In this document: one piece after another, positions 38,401-53,400 of the stretch
How the letters are laid out: each line of letters begins with the position of its first letter
Numbering within the stretch: position 1 is the first letter of the stretch
Assembly (NCBI GenBank): GCA_012845835.1
Contig: JABAKD010000027.1
Location: 5,077,465-5,141,464, forward strand
Reading direction: 5' to 3'
From: Undaria pinnatifida
Taxonomy: Eukaryota > Sar > Phaeophyceae > Laminariales > Alariaceae
DNA length: 64,000 nt
Program-made: the position numbers and the translations under genes
Notes under the pieces: model-generated
What the model was told of the DNA's origin: nothing
Seen by the model: the letters and a program-made list of their open reading frames with translations, nothing else
Databases searched by the model: none

Positions 38401-41400
38401 ACAGCGCATCGGAGGTACGTGAAAAGCCAACGCGTTTCCTCCAACTGCTGTTGCCGCCGTATGCGTACTATTTGTGCTAGTCTCGTTCTTGCTTACCCTT
38501 CCGTGATCCACCGCCATTCTCTGTTTTTGTTTGTTCACGTCAAGATCGGTGTCGAGGTCCGCGTCCGCGTGAAACGATCCGCGCCGCCCGCCGGTTTCGT
38601 GGCGATGCGCTCGTACAGTATCCTGAATCGTTCGAACGTGCGCCGGGGGAGGAGGCAGTCGGAGGGTGCTTCCTATCATGCATGACCGTAGAGTCTTAAG
38701 ACCATAGACCCCCACATCAGTGCAATGCCAGGACGGAGCACGTCAGGTTTTCACCGACCAGGCAAGCGTTAGTTGGGGGGGGGCGGGGAGTGATCCTTAT
38801 CATGAATGCCTGGAGTCTTAAGACCATAGACCCTCGCATCCCTACAATGCAAGGACGGATCATGTCGGGTTTTCACTGACCAAGCAGGCGTTACTTGGAG
38901 GGTGGGGCGGCGGGCGGGGGTGTGGTTCTCATCATACATGCCCGTAGTCTTAAAACCAAAGACCCTCGCATCCTTACAATGCAAGGACGGATCTCCTCGG
39001 GTTTTCACCGACCAGGAAGACGTTACTTGAGGGATGGGGGAGGGGCGTACCCATTATCATGCCTTGTCGTAGTCTTAAGCTCCTAGACCCTCGCACCCCT
39101 GTATACATGCCGGGATGGAGCACATCGGGTTTTCACTTGAGCAAGCAGATATTGGTTGGGAGGGGGGGGGGTACTTATTGTCAAGCATAGCTGTAGTCTG
39201 GTGGTGGCGGGAGGGGGGGCGTACTCATTTGTTGCATGCCTTAGGTTTTTGACCGTTGGCCACGCATCCCTTTCGAGACGGACCACCTTTTTTCTCTTGA
39301 TAGAGACACCTCCAACATTTGGGCGCTCGATACCTTTGTGCTAATTTCAGCCAATATCTCTGCGCTACATGCTAGCTGAGGATATATCAACCGAGCGGCG
39401 CAGCCCCTTGTCGTTGTTGTCCCCACAATTCCTCCTCGCCATAACTGAGTGTTGTTTCACATTCACTCATTGCCCATTATCTAGTCCGATGGCCACAAGC
39501 CAGGCTTATTGTATAGTTGTGATGGCACGTGTACTGCCATGCCCGTTCTTACATTTTTTACGGTTTACATTCCGCGCTAGCTACTACGGCCGTGAGGAAC
39601 GGCAACCCTTGTAGCCTAATGGCCGCGAAACCGAGTGAATATCCGTGCTATATGTGAACTGAGATGATATCGATCGGCCACAGCCCGTTGCTGTTGTTCT
39701 CACGTTAGCTCGCAGCCATAAACTCTTCCGTAATCACAACGCTGGCTCGTGATGTTGTTGCAATGTTATGGGCAATCCCATTCCAGGTGCGACTATTTTA
39801 CGACGTACACCCGGCGCTAGCTCGTGTTACACGGGGGTCTTCTCCATCTCAAGGAAGCAACACGGGGTCTTTGCCTCCACCAACCGCGGGCACGAAGGAT
39901 GGTCGTGTGCCGTGAACAGACGATGCCGACAAGAGGCGCTTCGAGCTCATTGTACCCGATCTACTTCCGTGTTTGTCAACCACGCGGGCTTGCAAAGTCT
40001 TCAAGAAACGTAACATATCGTCTCCCTACAATTTACCTGGCAGAAAGCACCTGCTACCTATCTATTTCGCCCCCACACTGCTGCCTAGTACATGCGGCGA
40101 ACAGACTATCGTCCCTCTTTGAAATGGAAACTAATAAATGCCTTACCGTCTAATAAATAACAAGTACATGCTCATCTTCCATCTCACAGGAAAAATCACT
40201 GCGAAAAACATTTCCTCCATGGACAGCGACGATTACTTTGACACCGTGCACAAGGCGTGTATTACAACCGTCTGCAGGGAGCATACTTGTAAGCGTTCGT
40301 CACATGCTACGTGTAGGCGTTAGCTGGATTGTGAGCCTCTTGTACAGGGACGGACGAAAACAATGCTTTGCGAAGGCTTCTTTTATCCCTTGCCCCTTGT
40401 GCCAGAATGGCCATAAACCGTTTTTCGCTAGGCTGGCTTAGTTCTTGCTGCGACGTTCCGTTCGCTGCTTTTATTCGCACATACGATGGGATCAATGAGG
40501 CCTCTCTACTGACCAGCCAGCGACTCTCGTTCGGGGTTGATACCCCCGCATTGATTCGTCGAGAGTGAACGCGGCACTTCGTCGCAGAGAGTAACTTCCC
40601 CCGGTAAAATACACAGTGCACTTACCTCTTGTGCTAAGATAACCATGAAGGTTTCCTCGCTAACTCAAAAGATGCGTTTTGCAAAAAAAAAAATGATTCC
40701 GGCGCTAGGCTGACTGAAGTTCCGCACCTCTTGTGCTAGGATGGCCATGAAGGTCTCGTCTCGTCTGATGTCTTCCTCGCGGAGGGGGATTGGCCGGTTG
40801 CCGAAAAGGTTGGGCTTCTCCTTCCGCAGGCGGATCAAAGTGTGTCGAAGAGGCTCTTTCCACCTCCATTCGTCATGATGCGCAATAATCGTTGTTAGCA
40901 TTTCGGGCGCTCAACGGCAGTACGCACACATTACAGTAGGTCAGCATAAAAAAAATCGACAAGATGACATTTGTTTGCAGTCCTCTATCACCTTGGAATA
41001 TTACAGGGGGGGGCGGAGGGGGGAGTCCCTCGCAATAGTTTTTCCAGGCCTCAAGCGCCTTGGGAATGAAGAGAGAGGAGAATTGTAAGTGCCGGAGTGT
41101 GAATTAAGGACAGTCCGTACGTTTAGTTGTTGTTTTTTGTCCACTGTTGCATTGTCTACGCACCGTTCCCTCAGCCACACGTCAAAAAGCGACCGTGTGT
41201 GGCACACTCCAGACCAAGGCGCCCTCACCGAAACCTCACAACGATTGCACAAATACAATGTTGTAAGGAGAATACTAGTAAATATATACTGCAGTCTTGA
41301 GTTGCGAATAGGGTAAACAAACAAAATTAATTGTTCACCTGGTAGTTTTTTAGAAAGGAGTGAAATATGACAGGGAATATTTCGCTTCTAAAAAAACAAT

Positions 41401-44400
41401 TAATGGTTTAGGGGAAATGAAATAGGCCGACACCACCGTGACACGTAATTAATACTATGGTGAAAGGAAGCAAGCCAGAACATCATTATCACCACTGCCT
41501 GCCGTTGTTACTATCCTTATCAGAGTCTCAGTATAGTGCCGTGGATTTAGTTTGTGTCACGACCTTGACGCACTAGTCAGGGGTCCACCACGCTTGGCCT
41601 TGTCGCGGTAGCCCATCGGTGTGAGGCGTTTGTAGCGGGAAAACTGCGCCTAAATATCGGGGTTCGTTTTGAATGCGAGCCGAGCAAAATGCCCAAGCCA
41701 ACCGGACAGGATCAGAGCAGCATCGTTCACGAGATCGTTTTTTTTTTCCCCCATGTGCTTCGGCGATCTGCACGTGTTACGTACCGAAACAAAAAAACGT
41801 CTCTATCAATCTTGTTACCCAGTCGCAGCAAGGCATCGAAGGTCGTCGCTCGATAACACACGCGCAGTTGACAATTCTCCTGCTCCCCAACACCCACACA
41901 CGTTACCGGCCCACCCTCCCGCTCCTACTTATATTCTCGCCCCAGGTGATAACAACCCATCAAGGTTACGAGGGGTACCCAGTTCATGCATAGCCGTAGT
42001 CGTAAAACCATAGGCGGTCGCGTCCCTGCAATGACGGGTCGGAGCACGTAGGGGTTTCCCCGACCGGGCAGGCATAGCGCGCACCAAGCGCGGAGCGCCG
42101 TGAGGTGTTCGGCGAGTCGCGTGAAGGGCGACCCGCAACCTGCTGAGAACCATTTTGTGAGGCGGACTTCCGCACCTTTGTGCGTACTTTATTGCGTATC
42201 GAAAAATCGGCTTCGAAACGAATGCGCACGCGAGAGGCTACCCTGTTCCTTCGTAACTTTCAAGCTTTTGCGCTTTTAGGGTTCACAGTATGCTTTCCGC
42301 CGCCATGCAATTCTTTGTTGCCCTGCGCCAAAAATAAATAAAAAACGTTTCTGAACGAGGTACGGAGCCATTTGCGCGAGTGGGCTATACTCGGGGTAGA
42401 CATTAATCAGGGTTTTTCACGGGTCATGAACCCGACCGGCGGCTCGGGACAGGAGGTTGGTTTAAAACATCGCTGGTCGGGTCGGGTCGGGTCGGGTCGG
42501 GTCGGGTCACCCTGATCCGATCCTACCCACGAGAGCGGTGAAAGCCCCAGTACTAATAGCGAAAATCGGGGCACCACCCCTGCCATAGCAGCTAGGGCGT
42601 GTGACAACGAGGGGGTGTGCTAATGGCACTCTCACCGACGATGGTTGTTGTACGCGAAGGTGTGAACCCCCCCGCTCCCGATGGCGCTCCCCCGTCCAGC
42701 AGCCCCCGCCGCGCGTTTCCCAGAAAACACCAATGCCTGCTGCTCTTGCGACGCGCGAAACACACCGATATTATCCCCCCTCTCTTGTTCTTCCCCCTCC
42801 CCCCCTCCAAAATTGCTATCACTGCCTCTTTTTGACCTAGCAATAGCTGACCCTAACATCCCCCACCCCTCTCCTTGCCGGTGAGCGGTAACCGGTGATG
42901 ACTCGTGGTGGTAGGTCGAGCCAAGGGATGATAGCAAACCGTGCAACCGCAAGACGCTGCTGTGGCGGGGGTCGTTGGGGTCGATGTCGGCGCTGTGTGG
43001 GAGAAGGCGCCGAAAGCTGGCCTCTCGCGCGAAATCAGGGACAGATCTGTTGAGGTGCACCGGGTGGGACGTATGGCGTGGCGAGAGGTCGGAAGGTTTT
43101 GGTCTTAGTCTTGACGCATAGGGACGAGGAGGGGTGGGGGGGTGTACTCATCAAATCATGCATTGCCGCAGTCTTCAGACCATAAACGTTCGCGTCCCTA
43201 CGAAACCGGGACGGAGTACGTCGGGTTTTGGCCGACCGGGCAGGCATTGCGTGCACCAAGCGCGAACAGAGGGAAGGGGTGGGGGGGTGGAGACGTACTA
43301 ATTAGTTGATTGCCTCAGTCATTTAACCATTGCCCACGCATCCCTTCTTAGGTGGAGCACCGTCCCTACTTTTAGTAGAGACACCTCCAACCTATGGGCA
43401 ATCGCTACGTCGGGAGGAAGAGGAGGTGTACTCAATATCCATTGTCATGCATTGCCGCCGCCTTTCGACTACGGACTGTCGCATCCCTCACGAAGCCGAG
43501 CCGGAGCACGTCCGGCCTTCGCCAACCAGGTAGACATTGCTTCCACCAAGCACGATGGGGAGAGATGGGAGAAAGAAAGAGGCTGGAAAGTTTTTTTTCT
43601 TCTTTTTTTTTCGCTCCTCCTTGAGGGAAAAGGAGGCAATAGGCTAGTTTTTCCCCGTTGGATCGGAGAGAAGAGGTGGCAAGGAGAATGCATCTACTCG
43701 ATGGTGCATGCCCAATGATACGTTGTCAAACACTGATTCTGCACTCTATAAGCATTTCACAAGTAAAGACGAGTTCTCGAAGGCACGTCTGCAGCCATCG
43801 CCGGGTATCGTCGTGACTCCCCCCCCTTCGTGCGACGATTTTCCCACGTTGAAACAGACGGCTAGTCAAGCCATGGCATATCAAAATTCGATAAAAAAAT
43901 CAGAGCAATGAAAATGCGGAACCCCTCTGCCCGTAACAACTGAAGGCGCATACGTCGGGACAGAAGAGAGGACACCTGAGACAACAGCTTGACCAGGAAA
44001 TGGACAGCCAGAGTGCGAAAACAAAATGCATAAATACAACACAATATAACTGTAAAAAACGTTTTGGTAGTGACGGCACTATTAGAAACTTTGCCGAACA
44101 CAATGGCGGAACATACCTGTCGCCATCCCTGTTCCCGGAATATCCCATAACGCCATCTCTTCTGCCTCCAAACCCCACGCCTTCGCCGCCGGACAAACCC
44201 AGCGGTAAATACCGCAGCCCCTGGAGGGGCTTGGCCCTGAGCTTGGCTCTCCCTTGCACGGTCCAAAGGGAGCTCAAAAGGTTCTGGGGGGGGGCGCAGA
44301 GAGAAGAGGTTCAGTAGCAAAAAGCGCAAATGCATGCTCGATGGCTGTAGTAAACCACTGACACAGGCTACGGTTGAGGAGCTGAACCGTAACATTATCA

Positions 44401-47400
44401 GAAACGTTTCGGGTCAAAAAGTGACCCCCCGGCCACCGTGGGATGACTGAAGAGTTACCTTTGGTTCGAACGACATCGGGGAGTTCCTCAAGGTGAGGGT
44501 TCGTCCCGTCGGTCACCAAGACAACATTTTTACCAGAACACGCTACTCCTGTCATGGTAGTATAATAGCAGCATGCGTACAATTTCCGCCTGCCGTTGCT
44601 GTGGGGCTTCCAGAGAGACAGTTGAGACGAAGTAGATGGTAGGTGGTCACGTGCTGTCGGTGGTGTGCAAACGATTATCTCTATGCGCTTCGTACGTAAA
44701 TGCCATACAAGGTTGGAGAGAGGAGGCATATTCGCCATCACACCCATTTTTTCTTTTTCCGGCCTTCATAGTAGAATGCCGTGGCATATCTGAGGATGCT
44801 ATACATAACGGGGCTTACTTGCCGTCGAATCACTGCAAACTTTCGAATGTACCAATTCCATGTACCTTGGTCCCCCGCAAGTCGGTGCAGCCCTATTATC
44901 TACTATTAGGGTTAATTCATTTGGAACTGCAAAACGTATTCCACACTATTTCCAAGTAAAAACATGCTACGGTGGCGGTGCGCCGTTTTTTTCATGAGGC
45001 TCATTTGTTGAAGAGATGCTATGTACCTCACCAAGAAAAAGACTGATTGATTTGGAGAACAAAAAGAAAAGGGTTCTACCCGGTGAACAATCCAAAGGCC
45101 TGCCTTTTTTTTTTGCGAAACAATAATGAAATTTCCGACGTTGTCTGCCAGAAAGAAAATGCTACCTCTAACGTAGCACGCTTCGATACTTTGTCTCCAA
45201 AACGGCGTGTGCGCAGTTTTAGAAAGGCCAAGGAACACCCATTATTAACCCCTTTGCAACAACGAAAAAGCATCACTTAAGACTGATTCTTACCACGATA
45301 GCCCCCCCCCCCAAAAAACAGCGATTTTCTTTAACGAACGTTTCATGGACGCTCGACGCAAGGAAGGATACTCTTGAAAAAAAAGTATCCATATATTTTC
45401 TTGTGTGCAAAGGTCTAACGCTCGACGACGTCGGGGTGTCGAGGGACACCGTTTTCAGGAGACACGACCGGGAGCTGGTTTTGAAACGCGCGATTTTCGT
45501 TAAAGGAAAGTTGGGGGGGCTACCGTAGAACAACTCTTGAAAAAAAATCTTCTGACCCAATAATGTAAGTGGTGAAAGTCTTCATGGAAATAGTGGAAGC
45601 TTCCATAGAAGTGGTTCCACAAAAATTAAAAAAACAGTAATGCGAATCATCGCAACAACAAAAAAAAGTGTGAGATCGCATAAAAAAAAAAATGTTTAAG
45701 TTCTTCAAGGGTGGACACGCACCCATAGACTGAAGCCGCCGTACGAGCCGCCGGCAGCTCTGGCAGGCAGCGTCGGGGCCAAGGCGTCCCCCCCTCCCGC
45801 AATTATGCCACTTTCACACCTGTCGCGTCGAACGTTCACATTTGTTTGCCGACGTTGGATTGTTAGTCATACCGCGCTAAACGAAAAGAGGCCTACTGCT
45901 GAACTTTAGCGCTCCACCCTTTGCTCGCCAAGACGATGTACAAGGCAGAAAAGCGACGTACAATACCCTGCTAGCCAAGCCAGAACGAGGAACTATATTT
46001 AGATTTTGGATGGCAAGAGGGAAATTCTTGATAATTTTGACGGAATGAGCAAATTAATTCATAGTTTGGACGGTTTTGGCTCACTTGTCTTCAGCGCCGT
46101 TGCGAGACGTGGCCCATTCTGTCCCCGCCAGCACCGATCCGCACGTTCGGCGCCCCGCCAGAGGACCGCTTGTAACAGAGGAGATGCAACAACAGGAGCA
46201 GCCGTAAAATAATACATGTTAAACCTTTTGGCACTGCACTCCCGGTATGGGGACAAAACACTAAAACTTCGCAGGTATTAAATTTAGGAGTTGGAAATGG
46301 GTTAACCGCTTGAATGAACAAAACAACAACCACAACAGCTGTACCCCGCGATAGTGATAACGTTGTAGAGACCAAGCCTTACGTGGTACAAGAATAGCGA
46401 CGAGATCAGCCGGAAAAAAGTGCATGTGGATTGCGTGAATAGAGCAAGATACCACCCAAAGCATATCTATATCTAGATAGATGCTAACGCATATAATAAA
46501 ACCCGAGGCGACGATTGACCAACCGAAAAAACATGCATGTGAACTGCACAACAAACAAAACTAAAAAAGAGCACAGTACATCTCTCGACAGCGACTATTA
46601 GTGATAGATCAGCCAACAACCACGTTCTTTATTTTACTTTATTTTATTTTTTTCTCATCTCTTCAAGTACCTTAACATTTTTGTTTCTCTCTTTCTCTTT
46701 CTCCCTCTCTAGACGTAACTCGGATCCGGGGCCACTAATCAGGCTCTTCTCCCCCCTCCCCGCCACGGCCGTACGCGCCTTCATTTTTATCGCGGCAAAG
46801 ACTTCGGCTATTTATTCCTATGTCTATTCGCGTCGAATTGCGCCTACCCACGCTGCTAGGCGCTCTCAGCAGTTAATTCCTTCGGATTTGTATTTTCGCG
46901 CATAATCTCAAAAGTCCGACCCACATCCGATTCGAGCCCCACTACCAACTCTATTACTAATCGAGGCTAACCACTAGACCACCGAAGCGGCGGGCTACTA
47001 TACTTGGTCTTGATTCTGCTTTTTACTATGGTTCACCATGATAGATTGAATTAATTTGGTCTTCACCCCACACTCCATTGTCCGTGTATACAGCATTGTT
47101 CCTCCCCGAGGTCCCAAACGGGGTTATATTTCGGGCGATCGGCTGAAAAGTGGAAAACCTTCACTTTCATACAACGTACGCACAGGATTCCTCAAGTACC
47201 TGGTCGCCATCGGAAGCGTGGACGAGAACTGACACCACTGAGTCCGAGGGGCAAACGCATGTGTCGTGTGAAACCCTTCCCCGACGGAATCGCCGAATTG
47301 TCCGGCGTCCTGCCCCCCTCCCGGCACAGGAACCCACACTGACGCAACTTCCTGTTCGTGAATCGTGGCAAAGATTTTGTCGAAACGCAGTTTTTCGGGG

Positions 47401-50400
47401 AGAACTGCAACTGGAGGTGTCAGGTAGCATGCACGGTAGCATCTTTACAAATAGAATAAAAAGACGCACCACAGCATGCGCGGTGGCAGCATTTTTTTTA
47501 CAAGAAATTGATGTCGCCTCGGATAAGAGATCGAGAATTTCGTCGAAACCATTCGTATTCGCAACCTACGTGTGCGTGAACAACGAAATAACAGAAGAAG
47601 GGACGTGGGTGGCTTAGAAGTAAACTCGATTCACCAAGATATATATACTGATCCTGCGATCTTCAAAACAACGGCAAGTATTTATACCTTGCCGCGCGTT
47701 TTATTTTTTTGTTTTAACCGAGTCCATTATCTGGCCAAAGAGTTGAACCTTAGTATGCTTCTTGCACCGTTATTTATCGCAACCCCAGCCGGTTACTACG
47801 GCAAGCTAGCGCACCTGGTCTGGCCACCATGGGACCCCGCTGCAGCTGTAAATGGACACCTTAAGGCTGTCAGGGCGGCGCACCAGCTTGAGCCGCACAA
47901 GATGGTTGAACGAGCACGCGAAGTCGGGCCACTCCAGAGGGAGCGCTCTTGTAGTCGACACCTGATCAAGTTTTATCGCGTACCGAGCGCAAAAAGAAAA
48001 GATAAACGAAAACGCGCCCTCCTGCGGAATTCGACGATATCCTGTCGGAAATTGTTTTGCAGGGGTGTTGATCAACTGCTTAGGACGAGCAGAAACCTTC
48101 AGTGGTTGCGGGTGTACCTAGTTTGTAACCCTTTTCCCACCGCAATAGTACCCAACACTATTTCCAAGTAGTTTGTCCCCAAAAAAGTGGATGCAGTTCT
48201 AAACTGGAAAAATACTTTCTGCCGTAGAAATGGTCGATGTCGTAGTATTAGCGGGTTTGGGGGGAGGTGTTTATCTTCTGTGCATGAACGATGAACAACG
48301 CACGCAACGACGTGAAGACGCGTGCTATGTATAGTGCTCGGTTTGGTTTTCATTCAACCACCGTTGGCGAACACTGGGAAATCGTGTTCCAAGATATTGT
48401 GACGTCGTTCAAGATATCGTGATATTGTTCAAGATAACATGATATTGTTCGGGATATCGTGGTATTGTTCAAGATGTCGTGATACCGTTCAAAAATATCG
48501 TGATATCGTTTAAGATGTCGTGAATCGTTTAGGAAAACGTGGCATTGTTCAAGATACCGTGGCATCGTTCAATATATCGTTATGTTGTTCAAGATACCGG
48601 GATACCGTTCGATATAGCGTGATATCGTTCAGGACATCGTGGCATCGTTCAAAATATTTTTGATACAGGTCAATGTATTGTAATGTCGCCCAAGACATCG
48701 TGATATCGCTCAAGATACAGCATCGTGGTACCGTTCAAGACATCGTGATGTTGTTCAAGATATATTGTGCAAGATGTAATATCGTTCAAGATATCGTGCA
48801 CCTCGTTTTCTTTTTCTTCACCTTCGCTCCGTTGACGAACACTGAAGCACGGAAACGCAGCGCCCTCGCCTTCTCCCGCCTCGCTAATTCCAACCGCCCG
48901 CACCCCGCGTCGGAAGTGACGCTCCCCCCATTGCTAAGGCGTAGCACATAGGAACTCCGTCGTCTGTCTTTATGGTCCCTTGCACCCTGGGTATCGTAGT
49001 GGGGGCATAAGAGCGTGTCCAGCAATGACCGCAGATACGCATGCTATTCTGGTTCCTGATATATTCTTAAGTAGACAACCACCCAAAAAATTGGTGTTAC
49101 CTAGCGGGGTCGTGCCGATTACACAGTTAGCGGCATATCCAAAATAATGAGAGTTCCTTTTTGCGGAACGGATACTAAGCCTGTGCTGCGGCAGTGCAGA
49201 ATACCCAAAGCTAAAACATTGTTTGGGAAAAACGTCCACAGCGCTACCAACCCTTTCGTGCCTGTGGGGTTGGTGGCCCCGTCGTCCTTTTGGTCATCAC
49301 GTTTTACAGTCGTAACTTAGTTTTGTTTGCTAACCCCCGCACGACGACGCATGCTGGGGCAAACATGCGCGATGTTCTTCTCACACTCCGCTCGTCAGGA
49401 GCTCTGTAACACCGCACCTCTCACCGGACTTGGATAAAAAAAGGAAGGGCAACCCGATAACAGTCCCATAGCCTAGGCAGGCAAATAAACACTAAATATT
49501 TGATGCACCAACCGTGTTCCGACGGCATTGGACAGTACCTCAGCCGAGGAGCCAACCGCCAGTCGGATTGCTTTCGGCAAAAACGTGTTAACGATTCATG
49601 CTATATACTAATAGTACTAATACTAATAGTACTAGTAGCACGGTAGAGGTGCACTGCCTTTTTTTTTGCCTCCTAAAGGCGAACACTGATTTTTGAGTTA
49701 AACTGAAAAACGCAACCCGATGACCACCCATGTTACAATAGGTCCAAAGTGTTCATGTTGCAGAACAAGAACGACAAAAAACCGGCGACTTTGGGTCAAG
49801 AAGCCCCATAACTCGGAAAATGGTTCAGCGAAAATGTGCTACCTTTGTCGTAGCACGAATTTAACCCCTATCGTAGCGCATGCTCCACCCCCCGTACACA
49901 CACCCCAAAAGAAAAGAGGAAACCCCTCGACGAAAAAAGCTGGGATCGGTCTATGGACAGATGACCACGACTATGTATGAAATGGGTACGCCCCTCCTCC
50001 CCCCCCCCCCCCCCCCGCTCTCTTAGTCTTACCGCCCGGCAGCTATCAATGATCGATTCCAGCTTTTGGAGCTCCTCGCGTCGACGCCGTTCTTCGGCCG
50101 CTAGCTTTTTTTCCCCCGACGATCCGCGATCAACCTAGTTTTAGCATGAATGAGCCAATGCACAAAGCAATACTCACAGAGAGAAGTATTGTGGCAATAT
50201 GTTAGGGTCGGTGACACATGGTAATGTCGTATAGGGTCGGTGACACCTTATGAATAAGATACTGCAGAAGGGGCTACCTATAACTTGGGAGGCGTGGTCT
50301 GAGAGAAAAACAGGGGGTCTAGGGCGAGTCTTTAGACGAGCCCTCAATCAGACTTCATCGCGACCAGGTATTATGCATTATCGTAGAGGAACGCCATAGC

Positions 50401-53400
50401 CGGTGTGGAGTCGAGAAATACTGAACGGGTCAAAATGTGTTTAGATCTCTCTACGCGTGAAGAAGTGCACACGACCCACACAGAAAAGTAGAGAGACGGT
50501 GTAGAATTAAGGAATAATGACTGCGTGGAATCGTGTTCAGAATTGTCCATGCGCCGCGTCTTGCACAACGCGCGTCGTGTACTTAAAAACATTATTGGCG
50601 CCGTGATTGTGTCCACTCAAGGCCTCGTTCGCCTCAGAAACTGTTTATCGCCGTGAATCTGTCTACTCAAGGCCGCGTATTGCGAGGGAATGCGATTGGA
50701 AGCTCTGCCTGAGCACCCAGGAGTCGCTTGGTGCTGCTTGAAGAAAATGTAGTGGTTGTTGTTTTGTTCTGTTACGGGAATGTTTTGTGGGCCGTAGATG
50801 TTGGAGTTCATGCTGCGCATTTGTAGGATGGCGAACAAAATAACATGTTTTATTCACGTTGGGTGGTTTGGTTAGTGTTGCGTGAAAACAATAAGACGCA
50901 TGAGATCTCGCCGTGGATGGTTCGAGAAAAGCAACGCGAAAACGCAAGGGGAAACATGGCGAACGAGGAAGCATTGCAGGAAGAGAGTTTTCTCTCCAAT
51001 GCGAAGCATATATTGGAGAGGCTTGGCATTAAAATCGAGATCACCCGTAGCTCGATGGAGGGTTAGGTCGGTTAATGGCAGAATGGCCGCAGTCGTGGGC
51101 ATGGGCGTGGCAAAAACAAGTTTGCCAGCTGACGGGATCTCTGTTGCATGCTTTGTTTTGCTGTGCGGCGGGGGAGGCTTTCGTGTAGACTCAATGCTAC
51201 GGCGGGATTTTTTAACTAACATTTCATTAGGCTCTTGGCTTGAGGAGCTTCACATTTTCACCCCCAAAAACTGAGATATGACAAAAAAAAACGGCACGCT
51301 TACCCCGATAAACCAAATCCCATGGTCTAGGTATTAAACGGGTAGGGGAAATAAATAAATAACACAGACGAGGTACCAACGGTATTGGGGTAGCTTCCTC
51401 CTCGGTTGAGGAGCCCCGTCAGTCACGCAAGTTTCGGTCTAAAAATGCTACATTTGTCGTATTATAGCACGCGTCTTTTATGGGACCCGAAACCCCTCAT
51501 TGCTTTGTCCTTACTGTGATGAGTGTGTCTGGGCTTTCCGCAGCCCGATTTGCCTGCCCGGAATCAAGCGCGTACAGCCACTTGGACAAGTCCTGGAGGC
51601 ACAAAAGGCACAAAAAAAGAGCGCTAGGCATCATCGCGATGTGAAGTAGGTGAAGATACAGGGGCAAACAAGTAGGAAAAATGGAACCGGAGTTGGCAAC
51701 AGACAACACGAAGTGAGCTGTACAGTGCATCGGTTGGGAGATAAACTTTCTCGAGGGTTTTTATTCTCAACATAGTTGCGCGAGGAAGCGCAACACGCGT
51801 GTCATTTTATGCACAAGGACCAAACGCACGAGGGTTGTTCGACAACGTGGTTTCGGATGAGGCGCAGGGTTTGCAACTTTTGCACAAACTCGTCGCTTCG
51901 GGGCGAAAGAAAGAACCGGACCTCGAGTTGATCAAGCTGCTCGTCGAAATATGCTGTACCGCCACCGCCACCGCCACTCGCTGTCCTCCTGCCAACGTTA
52001 GCCTCCGGTAAAAATAATGCCTCCTCGTCGTCGAGTTCGTCATCTTCATCATCATACCCGCCGTTAGCATCTTCGTCTTCTTGATCGATTTCGCGTGCTA
52101 CCAGCCGTGTCGGCGTCGAAGACATGCCCCTTTTGTTGTCGCAGAGCACAGAGGGGGGATGGTCTCTATGCTTAGCGCTTCCCACCGCGAAAACTGCTCC
52201 ACATGAGGGTTTCGACGAATCACTCGTACATCGTTTGTCTCAGATGTGGAAATTAATGACTCGTCTCGCCCGATATATAACGTAGTTAATGTCTTGAACG
52301 AGTATGGCCTATGAAGGAATCGTCATTTATTTTCGACTACATGCTGTCCAAATATATTGCAGTTAATGATGCTGTCCCGAATGCTCCGATGAAGTACGCT
52401 ATACATGGCAGCCTTATTTCACAAATATCACCGGTACATATAGACCAGGTACCCCGGTGGTCCAATAGTAAGCCGTGTATCTAATGAGGTCGAGGTTGTA
52501 GGTCCGAATCTCCCGAGGGACCCTTTCTGACGTATCGACAGACCGAAAGCTCGACAGCGTGAATTGGCGAAATTCGATGCAAATGAACGAGCACAAAAAG
52601 CTGAAAAGTGGGAATGCTGAATCCTTTGCGCGATAAAAATCTAGGAAAGTACCGGAGGGGAAAAGGGAAGATACCTGTGGCGACGGCTTGTCCGGAAGGT
52701 CGTTGAGGATAAAACATTTAGCGAGTTGAGCGGGAGAGAAAAAGCGACAATGAAAAAAAAATTGCTTTTCCGAGAGTAACACGCGTTCGCATTGGGACAC
52801 CCCCCGTCCTTGCCCCTTTTGAGTACAGAGCAAGCCGTCGTTCTACCCAGAGGGAGCGCGAAAAAATTCACCAAATGCACAAAAATGCAACGGTCACCTT
52901 TCCCTTGGATTTTCGTCTCTCGATTCAGCCAGGAATCACTCATCGCACGCTCTTAGCGAGATATCCCATCCTCATGTAGGTCGTATAAACCAGCATATGT
53001 TTGCCCCTAAAGATCTATGATTTGGACTGTATAGGTCATGCAGATCATCTAGCTCATACAAACATCAAGGCTACAGTATAGGGGGGGTGCCCTCTTTTTC
53101 ACTGCTGAATTTGGGTCACTCTCTGTGCCCAATGAAGTCTTCAGACGAACGCGTGCTACGATAGAGGCGCACCCCTTTTTTTTCTTAATACTACCCCTCA
53201 ATTTGGGAGCTTAAGACCTCTTTAAGGCAAGAGCTGCTGTTGGGGGACAATAAAACTGCTACCGGATGAAAAACCTCATGGCCTGTACCTCATGGCCTCG
53301 GTGCACAACGGTAATAATGCAAAAAAAAAATGGCGTGTTCCCGACGATTTTGGGTTAAGGATCTCCGCCATCCAGAAAACCTAAAGGCAAAAAGTGCTAC

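Noticed and set aside
50845-51066. + strand ORF with MANEEALQEESFLSNAKHI, which looks protein-like
   Set aside because: It has no recognisable domain and no adjoining exon, and overlaps an equally open - strand frame inside a CC2D2A intron; kept only as a weak possibility.
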